DNA from: an uncultured Bacteroidales bacterium
GTDB taxonomy: Bacteria > Bacteroidota > Bacteroidia > Bacteroidales > FEN-979
Assembly: GCA_903885595.1 (NCBI GenBank)
Contig: CAISJJ010000051.1
Span: 1-34,691, forward strand
Direction: 5' to 3'
DNA: 34,691 nucleotides
The notes under the pieces are model-generated. The model did no database searches and was not told the origin of the DNA. It saw nothing but the letters and a program-made list of their open reading frames with translations. The first letter of the stretch is position 1. Each line of letters opens with the position of its first letter. This document shows, one piece after another, positions 9,267 through 18,618 of this stretch. Position numbers and translations under genes: made by a program.

Positions 9267-11324
9267 TTACTGTATCACCAGCTTTTTACTTTCAACTCCC
9301 TCCCGGGTTTCTGTTTTCACAACATAAACGCCTTTTGGCAGCATGCTCACCTTCATCTCAACCGGATGATCCTGGAATTTATGCTGCATCAAAGGTTCCC
9401 CTTTTATATTAAAAATGGTTACTGCATACTCCCCTGGCAAGTTAAATTCATGTGCCACGGTGATTCTTGAATTTGCCGGGTTGGGGTAAATATTCAGCAT
9501 TGACTTGTTCGATTTATGTTCATTGGTAAAAACAATTCCGCCGTTGGTGGTTTTTAATATGTTTCCATGATCACCTGCAATATAACCTGTATTGGCATCG
9601 ATAAACCAAGCTGATTCAAGGTAATTATTGGTTACTCCCGGTAATGTGGTCCATGATAAGCCTCCATTTACGGTTTTCAGCATGATTCCATTTTCCCCTG
9701 TCGCATACCCTGTATTCGAATCGGGAAAGTTAAGTGAAAAAATACCTTTGGTTGTTCCTGTTGGGATAATGGTCCAGGTGGCGCCACTATCGGTTGTTTT
9801 TAAGATCGTTCCCGCATCACCGGCTGCGTAGCCCTCATTTGTATTGAAAAAGTAAACGGCATTCAGGTCATGAATTGTTCCGCTCGGCAGTTCAGTCCAG
9901 GTTGTTCCCCCATCGGTGGTTTTCAGGATGGTTCCCCAATAACCGACGGCAAAACCCGTAACAGCATCCGGAAAGCAAATTGAATACAAGGGATGAGATG
10001 TTACAACGGGTAAAACGGTCCAGTCTGCGCCTGCATTTAAGGTTTTCAGGATTGTTCCCTTACCGAAAACACCTCCTGCAACATAACCGGTACTAGGATC
10101 TGTAAAGCATATTGAATAAAACCAATCCGTTGTTCCACACGGTATGGCAGTCCATGAATCGCCGCCATCCATGGTCTTCAGAATCGTCCCAAACCTTCCC
10201 GCCGCGAAACCAGTGGCAGCATCGGTAAAGTAAACCGAGCACAACCGGTTGGTTGTTCCACAAGGCACAGCTGTCCATGTAAAGCCTGCATCGCTGGTTT
10301 TTAAAATGGTTCCTTCAGCACCAACAGAATAACCTGTTTCATCGTCCGTGAAACAAATTGAAAACAGATTACTGGTTGTTCCCTTCTGTAATGTTGTCCA
10401 GGTTTCACCTCCGTCAGGAGTTTTTATAATAGTTCCACCCACAGCATACCCTGTTCCGGCGCTGCAAAAAAACACAGACATTAAAGCATCTGTTGTTCCG
10501 GTCGTTAAAACATTCCAGGTCAAACCAGCATCTGTGGTTTTCATGATATTTTCTCCATCAGCAATAAATCCAGTATCCATGCCGGTAAAAAAAACCGAAT
10601 ATATATTAGCGTATGTTCCGGCCCAAATAGAAACCCAGGTTGAACCCCCATCTGTTGTTTTCAACATGGTACCTGAAGCGCCTGCTGCATATCCGTTATC
10701 GAAATCGGTAAAATAAACGGCAAACAAGTTATTAAGTGTTCCACTGGGTAATGTGTTCCAGGTTTCGCCCGCATCGGTAGTCTTCAGAATCAATCCGCCA
10801 CTTCCCACGGCGTAACCGGTAAAACCGGTGTTGGAGCAGGGAAAGTGCACTGATCTCAGAATGCGGGTAGTTCCGCTTGCGATTGCCGTCCAGGTAGTGC
10901 CTCCATCAAAGGTTTTCAGGATGGTACCGCCGTCACCAACCACATACCCTGTGTTGATATCGGTAAAGCAAACTGAATGTAACAACTGGGTTGTTCCGCT
11001 GGATAAGGCAGTCCAGGAAATTCCGGCATTGGTGGTTCTTAAAATGGCACCCGCACTGCCCACAGCAAAACCTGCATTGGCATCATTAAAATGCAATGCG
11101 TGCAGCGTTTCGAAAGTTCCAGCAGATAATACCGTCCAGGAGGCGCCACCATCAATCGTTTTAATAATCATTCCTGATTCGCCTGCCGCATAACCTGTAT
11201 TGTCACTGGTAAAGAAGACTGACCTTAAATGATTACCCTGGGGTAACGGATTTTGCCATGTCCACTGTGAAAATGCCAGGATTGAAATCGTGGCAAAATA
11301 AAATAAAAAGAATGTATTCTTCAT
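9267..11324 (-). CDS. YCF48-like beta-propeller T9SS protein (14 repeats)
   Basis: 685 residues starting MKNTFFLFYFATISILAFSQ, a signal peptide. The body is about 14 copies of a 40-45 residue repeat of the type LKTTDGGTTWTxLxSGTTxxLxSVxFTDxxTGYAVG (shortened here), matching YCF48/HCF136-like and BNR-type propeller blades. I count 14 K/RT-x-D/N-x-G signatures. A T9SS type A sorting domain ends the chain (about 600-685, IYPNPANSRITV...GVYVVKT). It is probably a secreted or surface adhesive propeller; in plants YCF48-type proteins assist photosystem II assembly, which does not apply here. No catalytic residues are evident. It is monocistronic, convergent with the IMPDH-like gene. A possible -7 box (TAAATTTT) lies about 35 bases upstream of the start. 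Confidence 0.9.
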   Translation of the reverse strand: MKNTFFLFYFATISILAFSQWTWQNPLPQGNHLRSVFFTSDNTGYAAGESGMIIKTIDGGASWTVLSAGTFETLHALHFNDANAGFAVGSAGAILRTTNAGISWTALSSGTTQLLHSVCFTDINTGYVVGDGGTILKTFDGGTTWTAIASGTTRILRSVHFPCSNTGFTGYAVGSGGLILKTTDAGETWNTLPSGTLNNLFAVYFTDFDNGYAAGASGTMLKTTDGGSTWVSIWAGTYANIYSVFFTGMDTGFIADGENIMKTTDAGLTWNVLTTGTTDALMSVFFCSAGTGYAVGGTIIKTPDGGETWTTLQKGTTSNLFSICFTDDETGYSVGAEGTILKTSDAGFTWTAVPCGTTNRLCSVYFTDAATGFAAGRFGTILKTMDGGDSWTAIPCGTTDWFYSICFTDPSTGYVAGGVFGKGTILKTLNAGADWTVLPVVTSHPLYSICFPDAVTGFAVGYWGTILKTTDGGTTWTELPSGTIHDLNAVYFFNTNEGYAAGDAGTILKTTDSGATWTIIPTGTTKGIFSLNFPDSNTGYATGENGIMLKTVNGGLSWTTLPGVTNNYLESAWFIDANTGYIAGDHGNILKTTNGGIVFTNEHKSNKSMLNIYPNPANSRITVAHEFNLPGEYAVTIFNIKGEPLMQHKFQDHPVEMKVSMLPKGVYVVKTETREGVESKKLVIQ

Positions 11325-11399
11325 ATTTCAGATGTTGGCAAAACAAAATCACCTGTGACAAAATTTATGTATTTCCCATCCATTGTTCAGCATTCATCT

Positions 11400-12635
11400 T
11401 CACAACTTCCCAGCTGGTAAGGTAAAATAAAAGGTGCTTCCTTTTCCCACTTCACTTTCCGCCCATATTTTTCCCTCGTGTTTTTCAACAAAATCTTTGC
11501 AGATGATAAGTCCCAGACCGGTACTGGATTCGCCTTCCGTTCCTTTGCGGCCGGTTTGTTCGATCAGCCGGAACAAGTTTGCCATTAACTCCTTATTCAT
11601 GCCAACCCCTGTATCGTGAATACTGATTTCAACAGTATTATCAGATGTTTTCCTGGCCGATACTTTAATCTTTCCTCCTCTGGGGGTGAACTTAACCGAG
11701 TTGCTGATAAAATTGCGTATAATGGTTTCGACCATGTGGGCATCGGCAAAAACTGATACCGTCTCCGGAATGTCATACCCGATTTCAATCTCCTTTTTTT
11801 GTGCTGATCCGTATATAAGTTCAACACTCTCGATGATCAGGGAAGCTAATGGAAAAGTGACTGGATGAAACAGAATCATTCCACGCTGCATCCGCGACCA
11901 TTCCAGCAAATTCTCAAGCAAAGTGTAGAGGTTGGTGGCCGATTTTCGTAAACTCAGAACAATCTCTTTAATCTCTTCAAGTGACATGGTGTTCAGTTCT
12001 TCAACCATGATACGCGTAAAGCCAAGGAATGCATTGAACGGACTGCGCAAGTCGTGGGCAATGATGGAGAAAAACTTGTCCTTTTCGGCATTTGCCTGAA
12101 TGAGTTGCAGGTTTTTAAATTTTAATTCCTGCTCTGCCTTTTTACGATCGGTAACATCACGGCCGATCCCAATCAAACCAATAATCCGGTCACGTTTGTC
12201 GCGTAATGGAATTTTTGAAGAGAGTAAATACCGTTTCTCATTCTTCGCATCAAGAATGTATTCCTCCCTGTTTAACACCGGGGTTCCGGTCAGCATTACC
12301 GATTGATCATCAGTAAAGAACAAATCCGCCAGTTCTTTCGGGTAAACCTCAAAATCATCCTTACCTAAAACTTCTGATGCGGAATTCGCTCCCATAAAAT
12401 GCACTTCAGCCAGATTAACGAATGTTTTACGGCAGGTCAGGTCTTTTGAATAAATTGAATCGGGGATGTTGTCGATAATAGTGCTTAGCAGCAATCGTTC
12501 ATTCTGGAGCTGCTCCTCTACCTGCTTTTGCTCATTGATGTATTTTTCGTATGCTTTTTTTAGTTCATCATTTTCATTCCTTAGTTCATCTAATTCATGC
12601 TGAAGCTTCTTATTGGTCATATGCAGGGCATTCAT
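11400..12635 (-). CDS. PAS-domain sensor histidine kinase
   Basis: 411 residues from the ATG at 12635. The frame is open to 12854, but the upstream 73 codons look non-coding and contain a promoter and a terminator. A coiled coil (5-48) leads into a PAS domain (48-165, DNIPDSIYSKDL...GIGRDVTDRKKAE). HisKA follows with H194 in FSIIAHDLRSPFNAF, then HATPase_c with N312 (FISNSVKFT), DTGVGM (341-346) and STGLGL (371-376). There is no membrane helix, so it is cytoplasmic. No response regulator is next to it, so it is an orphan kinase. It is divergent from the FG-GAP gene at 12908. The ligand sensed by the PAS domain cannot be read from sequence. Confidence 0.9.
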   Translation of the reverse strand: MNALHMTNKKLQHELDELRNENDELKKAYEKYINEQKQVEEQLQNERLLLSTIIDNIPDSIYSKDLTCRKTFVNLAEVHFMGANSASEVLGKDDFEVYPKELADLFFTDDQSVMLTGTPVLNREEYILDAKNEKRYLLSSKIPLRDKRDRIIGLIGIGRDVTDRKKAEQELKFKNLQLIQANAEKDKFFSIIAHDLRSPFNAFLGFTRIMVEELNTMSLEEIKEIVLSLRKSATNLYTLLENLLEWSRMQRGMILFHPVTFPLASLIIESVELIYGSAQKKEIEIGYDIPETVSVFADAHMVETIIRNFISNSVKFTPRGGKIKVSARKTSDNTVEISIHDTGVGMNKELMANLFRLIEQTGRKGTEGESSTGLGLIICKDFVEKHEGKIWAESEVGKGSTFYFTLPAGKL

Positions 12636-12656
12636 GATTTTTTCTTTAAGGAACAG

Positions 12657-12691
12657 TAAAGGTACAAAAAACAACCGAGAAGTAATGCAAA
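12657..12691 (-). promoter_or_regulatory. Promoter of the PAS kinase gene
   Basis: On the minus strand TTTG (12691-12688), a 23-base spacer and TACCTTTA (12664-12657) match the Bacteroidota -33/-7 pattern with one base off. Transcription would start near 12650, just before the ATG at 12635, which supports that start. Confidence 0.55.
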
Positions 12692-12721
12692 AAAGGCCGG
12701 CTGAACCACCAGCAGACCGGC
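12689..12721 (-). terminator. Intrinsic terminator upstream of the PAS kinase
   Basis: Read on the minus strand, GCCGG-t-CTG pairs with CAG-CCGGC around a 9-base loop (12721-12696) and is followed by C and six T (12694-12689). No known gene ends here, so it would end a short transcript that starts further upstream in the divergent region. Confidence 0.6.
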
Positions 12722-12813
12722 ATGCCACAATGATAATTTGAATATGAAAAGCGGCCGATCCGTAACAATTATTAAAACACACGAATTTTACAGATATTGC
12801 TGTAAACCCCGGA
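12689..12813 (-). ncRNA. Candidate small RNA of about 125 nt
   Basis: A minus-strand promoter-like pair (TTTG 12855-12852, 23 bases, TAAATTTA 12828-12821) predicts a start near 12813, and the terminator at 12721-12689 would end the RNA. The stretch between has no convincing reading frame. This is an inference from signal spacing only. Confidence 0.25.
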
Positions 12814-12855
12814 TTTGTTGTAAATTTACCATTCAGATTAACAGGCTGATTCAAA
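12797..12855. promoter_or_regulatory. Bidirectional promoter around the palindrome GTAAATTTAC
   Basis: The palindromic TAAATTTA (12821-12828) can serve as a -7 box on both strands. To the right, TTG at 12797-12799 lies 21 bases upstream, driving the gene at 12908. To the left, TTTG at 12855-12852 lies 23 bases upstream on the other strand. The last base of each box is A instead of G. Confidence 0.4.
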
Positions 12856-12907
12856 TTTCATAATCTGTAATCTGCTCAAAGATCCCTGATCAATTTAAAA
12901 AACCAAA

Positions 12908-14863
12908 ATGATGAAACAAATTCTTACCATCCTGATCATCCTGGTTCAGATTTTACCGGCCCGGGTTATTGCACAACCCTGGGAACAAAACAATGCCATT
13001 TTCAATCCGAGCGGAATACCAAGCCTGCCTTTTTCGCAACCCCGGTTTGCCGATCTGGACGATGATGGCGATCTGGATATGATCATAGGCAGTACGGATG
13101 ACAGTCCATTTTACGCGGAAAACACGGGGACCAATACAAATCCTGTCTTTATGCCCGGCGCAGGAATATTTTCGGATATTTCATACCTGGATGCCGAAAT
13201 AGGTATTTGTTACGATATTGACAATGACGGCGACCTGGATTTTATTACCGGTGGATTTACGGGACTCAGCCTTTACGAAAACACCGGCACGGCCAATCTC
13301 CCGGATTTCGAAAAGATAAATGGATTTTTCAATGGCTTACAAGTAGGGATGAGCCCTGTTCCCGACCTGGCTGATGTCGACAACGACGGCGACCCCGATC
13401 TCCTGGTCGGACTGAGTGAAAGTGGCTTAATAAAACTTTATACCAATACCGGAACTACCTCATCTGCCCAGTTCAGTGAAAGTTTTGTCGTCACCATCGG
13501 GGATGTGGGGTTATATGCCTATCCCATATTTTATGACCTTGATTCCGACGGCGACCAGGATATCCTGGCAGGCAGGGATGAACATGGATTTATCTATTAC
13601 CAGAACACCGGGAATCCAAGCAACCCTGTTTGGGAACCCAACAATGCCCTGTTTGAGGGAATCGGGATCCAAACCTACTGGAATTCGCCCGATCTGGCCG
13701 ATTTAAATGGCGACGCCAAACCCGACCTGGTGTATGGATCGGCTGCCGGGCCCCTCAATTATTATATTAATACCGGCAGCCTTTCTGTACCGGTATGGCA
13801 GATGAACACAACGCTATTTGGGGGCGTAATTGATGTTGGGGGCGCCAGCAATCCCTGTTTTTTCGATTTCGATTACGATGGCGATTTGGATCTTTTCAGC
13901 GGAAGCCAGCTTGGCAACATCAAATATTACGAAAACACGGGAACTGCATCAGGTCCGGCCTGGGTCGAAAACAGCGGTTATTTTACCTCTCTCAAACATT
14001 CGATATATGGTGCGGTCGCGATTGGCGACGTTAACGGTGACAATCTTCCCGATGCTATTGTGGGCGATCTTTCCGGAAAACTCTATTATCATCGTAATAC
14101 TGGTTCCGGATTTATCTTTGAAAGCGCTGCACTGGCCACAATTGCCCTGGGCGGCTGGTCTTCGCCCCGGCTGTTCGATCTTGACCAGGATGGCGACCTG
14201 GATATTATTGCAGGAAATGAGGCAGGAAAATTGAATTATATTAAAAACCAGGGATCGGCAACCAATCCAGTCTGGATGATTATCCCTAATTTTTTTGGCA
14301 GTATCGACGTGGGATCCAACTGTGTGCCTGCCATTGCCGACCTTGACATGGATGGCGATGCCGACATCGTGACCGGGAATTTGTCGGGCGACGTTCAGTT
14401 TTTTGAAAACATGGGCACAACCTGGGTTGAAAACCCGGCACCTGTCGCTGGACTGTCGGTCGACCAAAATGCAACACCAGCATTAGCCGATCTGGATGCC
14501 GATGGTGATGACGACCTCACCCTTGGACAATATACCGGCACCTTCGATTATTATAAAAACAATGCCATAATTTCTGCTTCCGGCGAAACACACCAAAACC
14601 CCTTTAAACTATGTCTTTCAGCTTTTCCCAACCCCTTTTTACAATCAACAACCCTTCACTTTTATGTGGCGTCAGCCACTGATATTTCACTGCAGGTAAC
14701 CGATATCCGGGGACGGCTCATTATTTCAGAAAAATGGCAAAATATCATTCCGGGGAATCACGCATGGCGGATGGATATCGGGACACATCCACCGGGTGTT
14801 TATATAATCCGACTGGTTGCCGGAAATGACCAGGAGACCCTAAAAGCTATCGTTGGGAGGTGA
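12908..14863 (+). CDS. FG-GAP/VCBS-repeat T9SS protein
   Basis: 651 residues. MMKQILTILIILVQILPARVIA is a signal peptide; ATGs at 12908 and 12911 are both usable. The body is an integrin-like propeller with many calcium loops of the form DLDDDGDLDMI or DIDNDGDLD, alternating with ENTGT strands, at about 60-residue spacing (FG-GAP/VCBS). The last 80 residues are a T9SS type A sorting domain (AFPNPFLQSTTLHFY...GVYIIRLVAG). Such proteins are usually surface-bound and calcium-stabilised and may bind glycans or other proteins. It is transcribed alone, divergently from the PAS kinase. Codon use matches the neighbouring genes. Confidence 0.9.
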   Translation: MMKQILTILIILVQILPARVIAQPWEQNNAIFNPSGIPSLPFSQPRFADLDDDGDLDMIIGSTDDSPFYAENTGTNTNPVFMPGAGIFSDISYLDAEIGICYDIDNDGDLDFITGGFTGLSLYENTGTANLPDFEKINGFFNGLQVGMSPVPDLADVDNDGDPDLLVGLSESGLIKLYTNTGTTSSAQFSESFVVTIGDVGLYAYPIFYDLDSDGDQDILAGRDEHGFIYYQNTGNPSNPVWEPNNALFEGIGIQTYWNSPDLADLNGDAKPDLVYGSAAGPLNYYINTGSLSVPVWQMNTTLFGGVIDVGGASNPCFFDFDYDGDLDLFSGSQLGNIKYYENTGTASGPAWVENSGYFTSLKHSIYGAVAIGDVNGDNLPDAIVGDLSGKLYYHRNTGSGFIFESAALATIALGGWSSPRLFDLDQDGDLDIIAGNEAGKLNYIKNQGSATNPVWMIIPNFFGSIDVGSNCVPAIADLDMDGDADIVTGNLSGDVQFFENMGTTWVENPAPVAGLSVDQNATPALADLDADGDDDLTLGQYTGTFDYYKNNAIISASGETHQNPFKLCLSAFPNPFLQSTTLHFYVASATDISLQVTDIRGRLIISEKWQNIIPGNHAWRMDIGTHPPGVYIIRLVAGNDQETLKAIVGR

Positions 14864-14902
14864 AATAGTCTGTCGCAGGTATCATATATTACTTTTAATT
14901 TT

Positions 14903-14910
14903 TATATTTG
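14903..14910 (+). promoter_or_regulatory. -7 box TATATTTG
   Basis: Exact match to TAnnTTTG, 43 bases before the hybrid kinase ATG at 14954. No clear TTG is present 17-23 bases upstream. Confidence 0.4.
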
Positions 14911-14953
14911 ACATGCATAAGAATACCCAAGATACAATCGTCATATACCTGCT

Positions 14954-17359
14954 ATGAACCAGGAAAGAGAAATCCGGCTTTTTGCCGACGCGCTTCCTCA
15001 ACCCGTATGGGAAACCAACCAGGAGGGATGTATAATTTATGCCAATGAAGCAGCGCTTTTCTTGATGGGCTACTCACAGGAGGATCTCCGGGAAGGTGTC
15101 ATGTTGGCCGAACTGATCGTCTCTGACGACAAGGAAGGTTTCATGGATAACTTTATCAGGCACCTTCAGGGTTTGAATTCAACGCACTATGAGTACCTCT
15201 GCCTCCGGAAAGACGGCACCGTTTTTCCGGCTGTAATTTATATTTCACCCATCTATAAAAACGACACTATTTCAGGCATCAGGGGGATAACACTAGATAT
15301 CTCAACCCAAAAAGAATCAGAAGCCAAACTACATAAAAACCTGATCCAGCAGGAATTGTTATCGGAAATTGCTCTTGAACTTAACTCCCTGGAAAATTTC
15401 AGCAACAAGATCAATAAAATCCTGGAAAAAGCAGGGATACATACCAATGTAAGCAGGGTCTACATCTTTGAAAACTCCGGCGATGGAACCTTCACAAACA
15501 ACACCTTCGAATGGTGCAACAAGGGTGTAACGCCACAGATAAACCAACTGCAGGATGTCCCATACGAACTCATCCCGTCATGGAAAAAGATCCTGATGGA
15601 AAAGGGCAGGGTTTATTCAGAAAACATCAGGGAACTCCCGCAGGACATCAGGGATATACTGGAACCCCAGGAAATCAAATCGATCGTTGTTTATCCACTG
15701 CATGTGACCGACCGGTTTTTCGGATTCATCGGTTTTGATGAATGCAGCAGGATCAAACAATGGGACCGCTCAGAACTGGAGTTGCTCCGGACCATCACCG
15801 GGATGATCGTCAACGCATATGAAAGGAAGATATCAGAACAATCTCTCCTTGAGAGCGAAGCCATAAACCGCGCCATTATCGAATCAATCCCCGATATCCT
15901 CTTTCACTTCGACAGGAGAGGTAAAATTCTTAATTACAGGTCTAATTCGATTGCTGATATGGCGATCCCTCCTGAACAATTTCTCCATAAGAACATAAAG
16001 GACCTTTTCCCACAGGCTATAGCCATAAAAGCCCGCAGGGCCATCAGTATCTGTCTTAAAAAGGGGTCATGCAATATCGAATACTCATTGCCGATAAACG
16101 ACAAAATCGAGGATTATGAAGCCCGGCTTTCGAAGATGAACGATAACGAAGTGATCGCCATTATAAGAAAAGTCACTGAACGGAAAGAATATGAGCGAAA
16201 ACTGAAGGAAGAGCGAGACAAAGCCAAACAAGCAAACATCATTAAGACCGACTTCCTCTCCACCATGAGCCATGAGATTCGTACACCCCTAAATGCCGTT
16301 GTTGGGATCACAAACATCCTGCTGATGGAGGATCCGAAGGAGTCACAATTGGAAAATCTCTCCACGCTTAAATTCTCAGCACAGAACCTGCTGAACATTA
16401 TCAATGACATCCTTGACTACAACAAACTGTCAATCAACAGGGTTAAACTTGAACAGATTGATTTCAACCTGTTTGAACTGTTCAGGGGAATGTACTTTTC
16501 CATGAATAATATGGCGGCAAGCAAGCAGATCGGGCTTTCCTTCACCATCGATGACAATATTCCCCCAATCCTTGTCGGAGACAGCACACGCCTGCTTCAG
16601 ATCATTACCAACCTGGTAAGCAACGCCATTAAATTTACCAAAAAAGGAGCCGTTCATTTATCTGTTAACCTGAAGGACCAAACCAGTAAAAATGTCTTGC
16701 TGCAGTTCCAGGTAACCGACACAGGCATCGGCATCCAACCAGACAAGATCGGAGTAATCTTTGAAGAGTTCAGACAGGCTTCCGATAACATTACCCGCGA
16801 ATTCGGCGGTACCGGACTTGGGCTGGCGATTGTTAAGAAATTGCTGCACTTTATGGGATCGGAGATCTTCGTGGAAAGTGAACCAGGAAAAGGTTCCAGG
16901 TTTCATTTCGACCTCAGCCTGCTTATTGGCAATGAACAATCGTCGGGTGAAATAATACGCAAAACCATTGACCGGATAACGCTGAAAGGGAAAAAAGTTC
17001 TGTTGGTTGAAGACAACAAGATTAACCAGATGGTTGCACGCCGGTTCCTGGATGACTGGGGATGCATTACAGATATTGCCGACAATGGAGCCATCGCACT
17101 GGAAAAAGTCCGTGAAACCAATTACGACATTGTCCTGATGGATCTCCAGATGCCGGTAATGGATGGTTATCAGGCCAGCCGTAAAATCAGGGAGATGAAA
17201 GGAAAGAAATATCATACGCTCCCCATTGTCGCATTGTCGGCTTCGGCTCATGGTCAGCTCGAAATCCGTGCATTAAAATATGGCATGAATGGATTCGTGG
17301 TCAAACCCTTTGAACCTGCCTACCTTTTCACAGTAATCGATAAGCACATCAATAATTAA
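14954..17359 (+). CDS. Hybrid sensor histidine kinase (PAS-GAF-PAS-HisKA-HATPase-REC)
   Basis: 801 residues, no membrane helix. The order is PAS (5-120, QPVWETNQEGCIIYANEAAL), GAF (about 135-290), PAS (300-410, SIPDILFHFDRRGKIL), coiled coil, HisKA with H440 (FLSTMSHEIRTPLNAVVG), HATPase_c with N557 (NLVSNAIKFT), DTGIGI (589-594) and GGTGLGLAI, and a C-terminal receiver domain. The receiver has E686/D687, phosphoacceptor D730 in VLMDLQMPVMDGYQ, S762 and K784 in VVKPFEP. All catalytic residues are in place, so it should autophosphorylate and pass phosphate to D730, and from there through an Hpt protein that is not in this window. It follows the T9SS gene by 90 bases with its own -7 box. The signal is unknown; GAF and PAS suggest a small intracellular ligand or redox state. 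Confidence 0.95.
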   Translation: MNQEREIRLFADALPQPVWETNQEGCIIYANEAALFLMGYSQEDLREGVMLAELIVSDDKEGFMDNFIRHLQGLNSTHYEYLCLRKDGTVFPAVIYISPIYKNDTISGIRGITLDISTQKESEAKLHKNLIQQELLSEIALELNSLENFSNKINKILEKAGIHTNVSRVYIFENSGDGTFTNNTFEWCNKGVTPQINQLQDVPYELIPSWKKILMEKGRVYSENIRELPQDIRDILEPQEIKSIVVYPLHVTDRFFGFIGFDECSRIKQWDRSELELLRTITGMIVNAYERKISEQSLLESEAINRAIIESIPDILFHFDRRGKILNYRSNSIADMAIPPEQFLHKNIKDLFPQAIAIKARRAISICLKKGSCNIEYSLPINDKIEDYEARLSKMNDNEVIAIIRKVTERKEYERKLKEERDKAKQANIIKTDFLSTMSHEIRTPLNAVVGITNILLMEDPKESQLENLSTLKFSAQNLLNIINDILDYNKLSINRVKLEQIDFNLFELFRGMYFSMNNMAASKQIGLSFTIDDNIPPILVGDSTRLLQIITNLVSNAIKFTKKGAVHLSVNLKDQTSKNVLLQFQVTDTGIGIQPDKIGVIFEEFRQASDNITREFGGTGLGLAIVKKLLHFMGSEIFVESEPGKGSRFHFDLSLLIGNEQSSGEIIRKTIDRITLKGKKVLLVEDNKINQMVARRFLDDWGCITDIADNGAIALEKVRETNYDIVLMDLQMPVMDGYQASRKIREMKGKKYHTLPIVALSASAHGQLEIRALKYGMNGFVVKPFEPAYLFTVIDKHINN

Positions 17360-17409
17360 CACACAGGTCAGGCACAACCAGGAGCTGATAGAGGTATTGA
17401 ATGAGGCAA

Positions 17410-18618
17410 TCAGGATAATTCGCCGAGTAACTGCCTGATGGTATCCGGATCGCCGGTACGTTTTTCAGCGCAATCGGTGAGTTTAATGCACTGAATCCAC
17501 GCAGCAGTATCATCTGGCTGCATTCCTGTTATTTTTATCACCATGTTCAACGGTTTGATGCGAACACCGTCGGTTCCAACGATGTCATTCGTTATCCAGG
17601 TGCCGATTCCATAGACTGAAAAAATCTTGTTTCTGACTGCATTTTCAATTTCAGATATTTTTTCAATGCTGTCGATGGCATCAGAAAAAACAAGGGTTTT
17701 GGGAATCAGTCCATTGGGTAAAATAATTTTTTTTCCAATATAATGTCTGATAGCTTTTTGGGCAAAAACTACGGGGTCTCCTGAATCCTGACGAATACCA
17801 TCAAACAGTTTTGAATAGAAAAGCTCAAAATCCCTGAAAAATACTTCGGTGGTGTAGGTATCGGTCAGCGCTATGCCAAGAGCCCCACGGTACGTTTCAA
17901 CCCATTTTTCAAGCGCCATCCGGGTAGCCATTCTGACCCCGAACCTGGCTGCATGAAACATAAACCATTCATGTGCCTGTGTTCCGCTGGCAGGGATCCC
18001 GAATTTGCGTGCAAACATGACATTGCTGGTCCCTTTGATTGTTTCAGGAGCTGAGTGCAGAAATGTTTCAACGACCTTTTCCTGCACAAGGCATGATTTC
18101 CTGCGCCGGGTGCCGAATTCAATCACAGCGATCTGCATGGATGAGAATTTCCTGAATTTTTCTTCCCAGCGGGGGATGTTCAGTTCAATCGCATCGTGAA
18201 TATCGTACATCCGATAATAAAGTTCTGAAATGCAAGCCATCAAAGGAACTTCCCACAGGATGGTTTTATGCCAGAATCCCTCAATAGCTATGTCCAGCTT
18301 GCCCCCTGTTTGGTGAATCCTGACCTCATCCGGATTGAACCGGTAACCCCTGAGGTATTCCATGTATGATGTGTCGAACCAGGGCATTTGCCTGGCTATG
18401 TGCTCCTCAATATCAGCAGTAAACCGGATATCTTCAAACCGGCGGACCTGGTCCGTTAGCGCTTCTCCGAAACCGGATGGAAAATCAATCGTTTGATCCC
18501 TTAAAATGAAAGCATATTTTACCTTTGCCTCAGGATAATGTTTCAGGATTGCATATTGCATAAAAAACTTATACGCATCCTGATCGTCAAAACTGGTTAT
18601 GATTGGAGAGAAGTTCAT
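17410..18618 (-). CDS. pncB: Nicotinate phosphoribosyltransferase
   Basis: 402 residues from the ATG at 18618. The enzyme joins nicotinate and PRPP to form nicotinate mononucleotide, with ATP use, in the Preiss-Handler branch of NAD synthesis. Family motifs are DDQDAYKFFMQ (11-21), IEFGTRRR (166-173), GTSNVMFARKFGIPASGTQAHEW (196-218 region) with the presumed phosphorylated H216, LTDTYTTEVF (251-260) and DGIRQDSGDP (273-282). Length and motif order are typical of bacterial PncB. The start is tightly constrained: the divergent nicotinamidase-like gene begins only 14 bases away, and a consensus -7 box ends 7 bases before this ATG. The mRNA would therefore have almost no leader. Confidence 0.95.
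   Translation of the reverse strand: MNFSPIITSFDDQDAYKFFMQYAILKHYPEAKVKYAFILRDQTIDFPSGFGEALTDQVRRFEDIRFTADIEEHIARQMPWFDTSYMEYLRGYRFNPDEVRIHQTGGKLDIAIEGFWHKTILWEVPLMACISELYYRMYDIHDAIELNIPRWEEKFRKFSSMQIAVIEFGTRRRKSCLVQEKVVETFLHSAPETIKGTSNVMFARKFGIPASGTQAHEWFMFHAARFGVRMATRMALEKWVETYRGALGIALTDTYTTEVFFRDFELFYSKLFDGIRQDSGDPVVFAQKAIRHYIGKKIILPNGLIPKTLVFSDAIDSIEKISEIENAVRNKIFSVYGIGTWITNDIVGTDGVRIKPLNMVIKITGMQPDDTAAWIQCIKLTDCAEKRTGDPDTIRQLLGELS

Noticed and set aside
9500-11250. CRISPR-like spacing of repeated DNA
   Set aside because: The repeats are degenerate, in-frame copies of a protein propeller blade, with variation at codon third positions, not identical DNA repeats.
12635-12854. N-terminal extension of the PAS kinase in the same frame
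   Set aside because: Composition is unlike the rest of the protein, and the stretch contains a promoter, a terminator-like hairpin and a palindromic -7 box. The ATG at 12635 fits the domain start.
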